Positions 54,840 to 64,000 of a stretch of 64,000 bases of DNA are shown here, piece by piece. The notes beneath the pieces were generated by a model. It was not told the origin of the DNA and made no database searches. It saw only the letters and a list, made by a program, of their open reading frames with translations. The position numbers and the translations under genes were made by a program. This stretch comes from Ephydatia muelleri (taxonomy: Eukaryota > Porifera > Demospongiae > Spongillida > Spongillidae), in contig JABACO010000005.1 of the NCBI GenBank assembly GCA_013339895.1, positions 9,947,898-10,011,897 on the forward strand, written 5' to 3'. Position 1 is the stretch's first letter. The number at the start of each line of letters is the position of its first letter.

Positions 54840-56640
54840 TTATTCGCGTCTGACAGTTCTGTGATGTGAAATCTCTATTCTCATAATGCTCTGATTACAA
54901 ACACGGGGTGATTGAGTAACTCGATTTTAAAAATGGGATTATTTAATAGTCAATTACGCAATAACCACTGCCAACCGCCAAACAAAGCCAGTTCTCCAAA
55001 CGTAGGGGAGGTGAGGTTAACTAATCGGTATTCACAAGTTTCGAATATGATCATTTTTGTGTATTTATTGACCTTAAAAGTAATGACAAAAATATGTGTC
55101 ATTATTTCAGTAATAATATATTAATTTGCTGGAGGTGCGAAGCAATATATTTCGTCACTGCTCCGGTTCGATTGAATTGAAAAGATGATTACAAAAAACC
55201 GGCAGCACAAATTGAATTATGAGGCTAACTAAAGTAATTATCTTCAAAATTCAACCGAACTGACAAGTATGGAGCAATGACTATGTGTGTGGACTTTTAA
55301 TAAATAGATTTATTTGCCACAATGACATAGCATGTGGTGTGGTACAGGGCGTGGTCCAATTGGGCGGGCAAGGCTCTTATTCGTAGGCAATTGATCTCGT
55401 TGTAATTGTAATAACAATTGGGGGAGGGGCACAATAGGCACAATAAAATTCATTGCCAGGAGCCGTATAGTATTTTCATCAAGCACTGCACATCGCACTA
55501 GTTATATGCAGGGAGTGTACAAATACTCATACAGAAGAATATTGCAGATTGCGATAGCTAGGTGGTAAATACTGATGTAGTCTGGGGACTAGGTACTGGC
55601 AAGCACTACCAGTCATCGCTGGTCCCACACTACCTGTAATACTGATGCAAGCTAGTAAGAATTTCATATCACTCTACCAGGAGTCCAAAATAATAAAAAC
55701 AAACTCGAACCTTTTATATTAGCTAGGTAAAGGGGAAGCCTACGTGTCTACTGGAAAGTGCTATCTTTGAAGGCGAGAGCTGCAAACCAACTGTATGGGT
55801 ATGTGGTTGTATCTAAGCGTTTCATATATACAGCTAGCTGCATGTAGGCTGACATTGCCACTCGTTCAGTGCAATACTGATAGCACTGTACTATACTCCG
55901 ACATCGCTATAAGTACTGCACTGAACGAATGGCAACGTCAGCTTACATGTAGCTTGATATCAGTCTGGGGACCCGACCCTAGCTGTACACCGGATTAGTT
56001 TTTTGTTAATATTATGTATGTTAATATGATTTCATAACCCGCAAAATCGTAGTCAAGACCCAATCACGTGATTTTGCTCTTTGTACTCGTTCAGTGCGCT
56101 ACTGTTTACAGCGATAATCGTTACGTCATGTGGGTCTGGGAACGAGATTAGTCCTTGATGCTCTTGCTGAAGCAGATAAAACCACTTAGTAGCAGTACAG
56201 ATCCAAAACAGCAGCGGCGGAAACGCAAAACGTTATAGTTTGGCTAAATGGTCAGGTCACACGAAACATTATTGGAAATGAAGCATTTGGTGGATAAACG
56301 TCACGCGTGTGTCACCATCTCCTCGCTAACAGCATATTGTGAACCTACCTATACATGTCTGCATATATTATACATGCAGGGTGTCCAGGACAGGACATGT
56401 TTGAACCCAAGTAACTTTGATAGGATGATACTGATACATGTTAAGGTGGTACGTGTGCACGCCTATGCCAGCATGTGTGTGTAGAGTAGAGCAATATACA
56501 TTCAAAATTAAAGACTCGAACTTCGAAAACCGGTACCCCGTAATCGGTTGTGCATTTAATTAGTGCGAATCATGTGATCGCATTGCAGCGTACATAAACC
56601 ATTTACATGCACGTCTCGGTTGAGAAATTTAAGCGTCAGC
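54840..56640. other. Intergenic with short repeats
   Basis: No gene is recognised in this 1.8 kb. It contains the hairpin at 55836-55954 and a partial relative near 56085-56120. A frame at 56248-56484 has no recognisable domain. Confidence 0.45.
55836..55954. repeat. 119-bp hairpin repeat
   Basis: AGCTGCATGTAGGCTGACATTGCCACTCGTTCAGTGCA pairs with its near complement at the right end, the loop being near 55890-55900. A partial copy (CTCGTTCAGTGC plus AGCGATA) is near 56085-56115. It resembles a small MITE; target duplication is unclear. Confidence 0.65.
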
Positions 56641-57016
56641 ATGAAAAACAACGGAGACACAAAGGGAGCCCGCCAGGAAGGAGCTGCTGAGACTGCGCAT
56701 CATGGCCCATCTGGTAAAGTAGAACCGCGGGTGAATGCTGACGCTAAGAATACTCGGATGATCACTGTGAAGCACTGGCAGGCCGTGGAAGCAGCAGTTA
56801 TTGTAGCAATTGCTATTATAATATGGGGGCTATTTTCACTGCCAACATTGCTCTATTTGAAACGTAATTTAGCTAGCAAGGTATGTACCAATTGGGACAC
56901 CTAGCTCTGTGCAATTTTAGTCGTGAGTGTCAGCCTGAAGTATGTATGTGGTTGCGCCATTGCAGAGTACGTGTGTCCCGTGTATGTGTTTGGGTGGATG
57001 CGATACTCGTGAGTAA
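56641..57016 (+). CDS. Possible small membrane protein, two exons
   Basis: Exon 56641-56880 (ATG to AAG, phase 0) encodes a polar N-terminus and a transmembrane helix (about residues 49-71, AAVIVAIAIIIWGLFSLPTLLY) followed by KRN. A donor GTATGT follows; a plausible acceptor at 56964-56965 leads to a 17-codon second exon (STCVPCMCLGGCDTRE) ending at TAA. That gives 96 residues with a cysteine-rich tail. There is no known family and no third line of support, so this may not be a gene. Confidence 0.35.
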
Positions 57017-58609
57017 GTGAATTTTTTTTTTTTTTGGATTGTGTACGCTAATGGCACACATGTACGCTAAAGCTGTTATAGGGAATGCACGCAGTGCATT
57101 ATGCGTATTACTTACTCTTAAAAAGATTCATTGCTGCAGGCGAAATGCAACTATGGGCTGGTCCGCCGAAAGAAAATAAACTTACAATTACCATTCGATT
57201 AACTATGATTAGTGAAGAAATTAAGATATACAAGTAAAATATGTTCACGTAGATGTATGCACCAATTGAGTAAAAAGTGAGGAAACAAAATAATTCAATT
57301 CAATTGTGGATTAACTACATTCAGCAAATAAATTGCCGATATACACCAATATTAATTTATTTGTATCTTGTTTCAATTATTTTTATTTTAAACAATAATT
57401 TATATTGCACACTACTTTAATTTCATGATCTGCAATTGACATCCACTCGAGCGTCTTATTACATTATATCAATGCTGGGGACGTCGTAATGCTGGGGACG
57501 GAATAATCTGTACGTTATGCAAGCATGCAGAAATTGTTCTTCCGTTATTCGAGATATCACATCTTCAAAATGGTCATCCCGATTGTTTACTATTACCATT
57601 TGAAATAGAAATAATAATTTCAAGACACATTCTAGATATTGTGTGCTATGTGTTATAACAATGTACATGCACTATTACAGAATTTAGCACGTGTTTCCGC
57701 CCTTGTTGATAAATGCACATGGGGACGAAGTAGCGGATGACAATGTCCAGCGATTTATCTCCAATAATAGAGCTAGCAATAAAGTTGTGCTAAAGATTGA
57801 AATTTAAGAAAGCCATTAGAACAATGCGCAGTGTCTATTCCTGCTTCATAAGTGAACACAAAGGCAGTCTTTCAGATACAAACAGCACATGTAGAGTCTA
57901 TAGTTTTTACGGATTATCTAAGCATGTGAATATTCGCATGCTGAATGCTTGTTTTTATCTGTTATTTCCGCATTCTGATTGAGAGATTATCAGTATGCAA
58001 GTACATGCTGTACAACACCAGATGTATTTTGATCTAGGTTACACTAGCATAATTCTGATTGTGGATAAAAGTATATCTTGGGGTGAGCAGGAAATCAGTT
58101 TATTTGTGAGAATATATACAGTGATTGATCTACTTTTTGGACACGAAGGTGATTGTAAACATAAATATCCATATATTGTTATAGTGAATGTTGCTAGTGA
58201 AAAGAATATTCTGATTGTGTTCGACATCTACATGTAAGTATGTATGACATTTGAATGCAATGTATAGCATGTCAGTGGTAATGAAGCTAGATGTCTTTGC
58301 ACGCAAGACCTTTATTGAAATAGATATTCATTTGCAATATGAAATGCTTGTGTTAGCTTCTGGCGTATATTGCATGAGCTAGCAGTGCTCGGTTCTAAAT
58401 TCAATCTTTTGTTTCTCTTGGACAATAGTTATTATCATAATCTGAGCTTTCAAGGCAAAAGGATGTAACCTAAACGAGTTTTTAATTACACTCGTAGGCA
58501 ACACAGACATGTATTATTAGAAAGTACCCTACCATCACTCAATGATAAACAATGCCTGCATGGCTACCCAGTTGTGTTATTTTTTCGGAATGGTCAGCTG
58601 TGTACAGTT
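57017..58609. other. Intergenic, AT-rich
   Basis: No recognised gene. It should contain the promoter of the Frizzled-like gene. Short frames on both strands carry no motif. Confidence 0.45.
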
Positions 58610-61600
58610 ATGTTTGCTTTTAATTTGTTAACATTGCTTGCATTCATTAATATATATCCACAGCAAGAAACTGCAATATTTTCCAACACATGTACTCCAG
58701 TATACTATGCAAACAACCAGTCTATGTGCTATCCAGTTCTGCAACAATACGAGAGCTGCAATTCAGCTATGAATGACACAAATGGTGTTTATATATCATC
58801 AACTGCCAATGTGAATGAAAGTGAAAATATTGCATCCCAGCTCAAGATTCTGCGAAGTTTACTTTCTCCACAATGTTTAGCAGCCAGTTTGCCATTAATC
58901 TGCTTGTACCTCTTCCCTCTGTGCAATGGGAATGGAACTGTATATCTTCCATCATCAGAGCAATGCTATTCTGTTAGTGGTGGTAGCTGTAAAGAGGAAT
59001 GGGTAGTGGCTCAGGCAGTGGTAAATGGTCTACCAAATTGTGCAGTACTGCCAAATGTGTCATCTTGCAATAGTAAGGTTCTTTGAGTTTAACTTCTTTT
59101 TGCAAGTAATTAAGTGATTCCCATTCTGTTAGAATCCATTGTGGTTCCTTCAAGTCCCCAAATTGCAGAGAGGCTAAACTGCAGTGAAAATTTTATTTTT
59201 AATGGGAACTATTGCTTACCGGCTTGCCCTAACTGGGTTTTAGGAACTGGTGGTATATTCAATGATGACTATATAGTCATTGCATCTGCTGCAGTTGGTC
59301 TGATTTGTGGAATCTTCTTTTTTGTAGTCTCTTGCTTGCATCACAAGAGAATGTAAGTTATGAACATGCACTTAGTTTGAGCAAATACAATTTTTCTTTC
59401 ACTAGGTTTGTCTTTCCTTCTATCTTGGTGGTCTACCAAACTGCAATCTGCATATTGCTAAGTATGTCAACTTGTATATTTTTACACTAATGATAGAGCA
59501 TACAATTGTACTGAATGTGTGGAGGAATGATTATTGTGGTCACAGCTCCGGACAATCTATATGGTTTGTTCCAATGCAAAAGCCTAAACTCTGGCACAAC
59601 CCAGTCCTGATGTTTGTTATGATGATTTATGGCATCAAGTTGTTCTATTGTACTCTACTGTACTAGACTACGATGTGTAGTCATGTCATAAGCATTATTA
59701 CAATATAATGTAAATTCAATGAAATGAACTCATTGTCTAAATTTTATTTATTGCACTTGTAAGTGAATGGTTGAAATATAACAACAATTAGTATGGTCAT
59801 TCAATATTGTAACCACTAGACCAATAGATACTCTATGCACGTGATTAGTTTATGCATCACCACAAATCCATGTGATGTATACTACTTTTAGAAAATACAA
59901 TCTGCATAAAAGCAGTCATTTGTTTCCCTAATGGCTGAGAATGGTGGTGTTTATTTTAATTTTCTAATATGATTTTTAGCACTGATAATGATTCATCCTT
60001 ACATACATTCTAACAAAGCTTCACCAGATGCAAATAAATATATTCTCAGCAGTGGTAAAATGTATATTAGAAAAGGAAGTACACAACACACATATCTGTG
60101 GTGATGGGATAAAATGAACATACGCATAGAGCATACACCTATCTTACAGTTCCATGCACCCACCTAATTGTTGCATTTGTTAATGTACAGCTCAATATAT
60201 TTTCATCCCAATAATGTGAAACACACACCTACATCTGTAATCTCTGCAACACAACTGATGCATTTTAGAAGGGTTACTGTTGCTCAGTAATGCAATAATA
60301 TGCATTTATTTGTTTTACTCACACTGGTACAAACTTTACAAAGAACTAATGTATTGTAATGTTGTCACCTTGTTTCTTTTTCTGCAGGTGTATTTGTAAT
60401 CATCAATCGTGTTGACACAAAGGCACTGTATTGTACATCACCTGATTGGATAACAACTTTGAAAAATCCATCTGCTTTTTGTTTGGTAGCTGGTATGTTA
60501 TTAGGGTTTATGATAGAAATACTTGTTCATGTATAAATGATTCGATGCCAATTGTATATGTGTATAAAACATTATGCACAGATATTGTTCGATTTTTAAA
60601 AAAGTAGCAGTTGTATTTAGAGTATTTAGAACATCAGTTTATTACTTCCGTGAATATCTTAAAATGACAATTATGTTAACATACAAATACAGTCATAAGT
60701 GCTGACATGAATGTAGATCTTGATGTTGATGTTTTGCTGACTAATTGGCTGTGTAATGCCATGAAAACAAATCTGTTTGGGTCTACAATATTTATTAACA
60801 TTACCAAAATATCATTTGAAGTCAAATTGAACACTATAGCAATGTGATATGGCCACTGGTTCATTTGCAAGGATATCAGTTAAATACATCTCACATTTCA
60901 CACTAATTGTTGGTTGTATATGGCATACTGACATTTTGAGGTGATAACCATGTAATAGCTCTCCAGTAGTGAATCTTATTTTTCTTGCAGGCTCCGTTCT
61001 CTTCTGGTGTATGATGCAGATTGCTGTGTTATGGTTGTGCCACGTTTCCATTATTTTTTGGACTGTGAGCTGGCCAGCTCATTATATGACTTTCACGGCA
61101 AATCATCACATGAAGTACATTCATGTATTAATCATGATTGTGGCAACACTAGCACCAAGTGTTGTTCTTATAGTGGCATTTATGACAGGTGGATTTCGCA
61201 ATAGCCGTTTCCCCCCAGTATTGTGTGTGCCCAAAAGCGCAGATGCTGGATTTTATTCACTTGTTCTACCAATCAGTGTAATGATACCAACTGGAGCATC
61301 ACTGCTGTTAATAGCATTTTTAACTATTCGTAAGGTAATTTTACAACAGTATGCAAGCATAATTAAATATGTTAATTGTGCTAATCTTAATTTGTTGCTC
61401 TGAAAATCAGCACAATTGATTGCATGTCAGACTGGGTTTTACGTTTCTTTTGACAACATTTGGTACTGTTTATTGATATACAAAATAGATGAGCACAATG
61501 AGATAATTTCTCTTCTAATACATTACCTTGAGGTTCGATGTATCATATTATCAAATTAACAATTTTTTCTTTGGTCATCCATGCAGAAACAGGGACATGA

Positions 61601-62015
61601 AAAGAACAAGGAATCAACGAAACCTACACCTCTTGGCACTGCTGAGATAAAAATACTTATTATTTTCTTTTACTACTTTCTTTTGGGTAGTATCACACTT
61701 GCAGCCATTGAGTTAGATGCAAAGTTCTCTAATAATTTAATGACTTCCGTCACTCTATACTTTGCCTGTGAAAGTACAGCATCTGGAAACTGTGACAGTT
61801 TTAGGGATGGTGCACTAAAATACACGTACCATAGTTTGAGCAACACAGCATACAGCCTTCTTGCACTGTTTCCATTGGTGAATTTGGTATATGCCACAAG
61901 TTTCAGCAACGCCAAGAAAATGTGCTTCAAAATATTTAGGGTTAAGAAGGCATCAGCTGCCACATCCACTCCAGTTTTACTGCTGAAGATTACAAACACA
62001 CAAAATGATTCATAA
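58610..62015 (+). CDS. Frizzled/Smoothened-like seven-transmembrane receptor
   Basis: Six exons (58610-59072, 59133-59352, 59406-59461, 60388-60492, 60991-61334, 61587-62015; phases 1, 2, 1, 1, 0) give 538 residues. Start: an ATG followed by a signal peptide (AFNLLTLLAFINI). Residues about 25-200 form a cysteine-rich extracellular domain (NTCTPV, SMCYPV, PQCLAA, LICLYLFPLC, GSCKEEW) like the Frizzled CRD, with several N-glycosylation sites. A second cysteine set (LNCSENF, YCLPACPNW) precedes the first helix. Transmembrane helices: YIVIASAAVGLICGIFFF; FPSILVVYQTAICILL; FWCMMQIAVLWLCHVSII; YIHVLIMIVATLAPSVVL; VLPISVMIPTGASLLLI; LIIFFYYFLLGSITLA; AYSLLALFPLVNLVY. The classical Dishevelled-binding KTxxxW after helix 7 is not present. 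Family membership rests on topology and cysteine pattern; it is a divergent member. Role is probably Wnt-type or other signalling at the plasma membrane. Confidence 0.75.
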
Positions 62016-63544
62016 ATATTTTGCATTGGTTGAGCTTATCAGGTTTTTGGTCATTTTTGTGCTGTATTTTATACTTTGTTGTTGACAATATGATTTATGT
62101 TTACAAAATGTATGCACAATCTTAATGACATTAATGTGCTTTGTATTAGGTTGGAATTGAAATGATATACTGGCATTTGCTCAAAATTTCAAATTCTATC
62201 TTGCTAAGCTTCACCCTTCTCAAACTAGGTACTTAAGACAGCATGTTTCAAACAGCTAAGCCCTTTGTATATTCCTAAAACTGAGCCGCTTCTCACTATT
62301 TCCATGATACCTCTATCAATTGTGCTCAAAGGGTCCAATGAGGTGCTCTTGGCACTTTGTGTCTTCATCTTCCCTTGCACGGAAGCCGGGGTCTGATTTA
62401 GTATTTTCTACCTAGATGATTCAACATTGCGGCTGATGTAGGTGCTGATCTTCAGATATATGTTGGCTGGAGGTTAAGCCATAACAAATCAGAACAATCA
62501 AGCTGGTCTTGATCTTCTAACCTCTGCTAGTTTGCTCAGCTCTTTGATTGGCTCATCCATCAATACTATAATTATTGAATAACGTGGATTGCCTACATGT
62601 AAGGATAATGAAATCCTACTTCTGTCTCATGAGTACCCATGATGCCTTGCTTCTGCTCTGTTACTCTATCACTACGATAATGTGCATCCTCAAGGCTCCT
62701 TATCACTATGCTTTCCAGTGTACGACATCAGAGTGTTGTTCTAAATATATTGACCTCACTGTGCGTTAGCTTGGTCTCAATCCATTCTGCCTGTTAGTTT
62801 TGGTGCATGGTGTTGGGAACAGCAAGCTTTCCAGCTTGCAACTTCAGTCTTCGTGGCTTCTTCTGGTGGTTCCTATGACCTTACCCACCAAAGTCTGCTC
62901 AATCAGTTCTCTTATGTATTCTATTCAGCTGTCAATTCTGCCAAAATTCAGTTGGAACCTTGGTCACAACTAACCACCGCCTGCTTCTCTTTTACATTAC
63001 AAGCAAAAGACATCGAACCTCCCTTGTATGCAGGGAATGTACCAATAGCTTCTGCCACAAGCAGTCGCCATCGTGGTGTTGGAAACCTCCATTTCCTGCG
63101 TCCTCTTTAGGCCAATACATGACAAGATGTCAGAGTAGCTGTTGGTCTCTGTACTGGTACTTTGCTCTGTTATCCCCACACCTGTCACAATTATCAGCTC
63201 AGCTATTAAAAAGCCAAAGGTTGTCTTTCATGGCATGTTGCAATCATACAGAGGTCTCTAGCTACATTAAGCATGCCATCAACCCTTAGGAGTGCAGAGG
63301 CCCAAAAACATGCACTGCTTGCACTGCTATCCAGAGTGCCCTGAGTCCTGGTGCTCTCGATTACTTGCTCTCGCAATGTAAACAGTAATGTAATAAAAGT
63401 AATGTACACCTGCCTGCATAGCTGTCTGCCTTATAGATGAATTTGAGATGAGCTTGTGTGTAAATAAAGTTCACACATAGTTTTATACAACAAAAACAAC
63501 AAAAAAAACAAAACACTAAAAGCTCTATGCAATGACAATAACAC
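62016..63544. other. Convergent interval with decayed repeat sequence
   Basis: Between the two tail-to-tail receptor genes, frames on both strands at about 62570-63400 resemble degraded retroelement coding sequence (for example PSTLRSAEAQKHALLALL-type residues near 63260-63330). I cannot assign a family. The rest is 3' UTR. Confidence 0.35.
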
Positions 63545-63952
63545 TTAGGATTTTGTATCCAACATAGTTAATGTTACATCTGTGGTAAATCCCTTTGTCC
63601 TGGTCTTGGCGCAGCACAGGTTTGTCCACTTGCCAAAATTGAATGCATATACTAAGTTCATCAGTGGAAACAGAGCGACAAGAACATAAGCTGCATCAGT
63701 AACCTCATGATATGTGAATTTCAATGCATCTGTTCTATAAGTATCGCAGTTTTGTTGTGCTGTGCTTTCACATCCAAAATACAGTGAAATCGATTTTACT
63801 AAACTTTTGTTTGTTGTTGCATTTAATTCAATAGATGCAAGTGACATAATTCCAAGCAGCAGATAGTAGCAGAACACGATGAGAATCTTTTTCTCAACTG
63901 AACCCAGAGGTGCATGATTTTTTGACTGCTGAACCCGTTGTGATATGTGTCT
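63545..63952 (-). CDS. Last exon of a second Frizzled-like receptor (partial)
   Basis: The minus-strand exon starts at an acceptor (CTTGTACAG) at 63953-63954 in phase 0, the same position and phase as the last exon of the gene at 58610-62015. It encodes helices 6 and 7: VEKKILIVFCYYLLLGIM, LYFGCESTAQQNCDTYRTDALK and AAYVLVALFPLMNLVYAF, then a tail with CCAKTRTKGF. Corresponding parts of the complete paralogue are LYFACESTASGNCDSFRDGALK and LLALFPLVNLVYA. The rest of the gene lies beyond the window. The tails after helix 7 differ in sequence; neither has KTxxxW. Confidence 0.8.
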   Translation of the reverse strand, partial: RHISQRVQQSKNHAPLGSVEKKILIVFCYYLLLGIMSLASIELNATTNKSLVKSISLYFGCESTAQQNCDTYRTDALKFTYHEVTDAAYVLVALFPLMNLVYAFNFGKWTNLCCAKTRTKGFTTDVTLTMLDTKS

Positions 63953-64000
63953 CTGTACAAGAATATGAATAATTATATATAAATTGCATCCAGTAAGTGG

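Noticed and set aside
57459..57668. Minus-strand 69-residue frame
   Set aside because: It has no motif, and lies in AT-rich intergenic sequence.
1..64000. CRISPR arrays, bacterial operons, tRNA or rRNA genes
   Set aside because: None was seen; intron-containing animal genes dominate, so a prokaryotic reading does not fit.

Overview
The window looks like nuclear DNA of an early-branching animal, most likely a sponge. That assignment is inferred from gene content (a Frizzled-like receptor, a TEX11-type meiosis protein, a selenoprotein-U family, an animal-type ribosomal protein S8), very short introns (often 50-160 bp), tight gene spacing, and dense remnants of metazoan-type transposons (Ty3/gypsy, DIRS-like, hAT, pogo, Harbinger, MITEs). 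No sequence comparison could be run. Exon models were built by hand from reading-frame phase, GT/AG (once GC/AG) splice sites and family motifs.

Layout. 1-4.1 kb: retroelement C-terminal fragments in both orientations. 4.6-6.7 kb (-): an intronless NRF-6-like acyltransferase-3 membrane protein. 7.4-8.8 kb (-): an intronless type II membrane protein of unknown function, divergent from LTV1. 9.0-22.2 kb (+): LTV1, a 40S ribosome biogenesis factor, 13 exons; its 7.6-kb intron 6 holds a 690-bp TIR element and a Ty3/gypsy element whose gag-PR-RT portion is inverted in place. 22.3-23.1 kb (+): ARL6IP4-like splicing-associated protein. 23.6-30.3 kb (-): a complete 27-exon TEX11/SPO22/ZIP4-like meiosis gene (916 aa). 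30.3-38.0 kb: a transposon graveyard. 38.0-48.6 kb (-): two tandem PRXL2/selenoprotein U genes, each with an in-frame TGA at the redox-active position (U-x-x-C) and SECIS-like 3' hairpins, duplicated in one copy; Harbinger and pogo elements sit in their introns. 48.8-52.4 kb: a hAT MITE and a hAT transposase remnant with an inverted segment. 52.8-53.5 kb (+): a small single-pass membrane protein. 53.8-54.8 kb (+): RPS8, complete. 56.6-57.0 kb (+): a possible second small membrane protein. 58.6-62.0 kb (+): a complete six-exon Frizzled-like 7TM receptor, facing tail-to-tail the last exon of a paralogue at 63.5-64 kb (-).

How the genes relate. Housekeeping translation genes (LTV1, RPS8) and an RNA-processing gene sit beside meiotic, redox and receptor genes; there is no operon or pathway cluster. 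The most notable system is the tandem selenoprotein-U pair, where UGA, downstream frame conservation, splice phase and SECIS-like RNA structures agree. The most unusual structural signals are two unrelated transposons (gypsy and hAT) that each carry an internal segment flipped in place.
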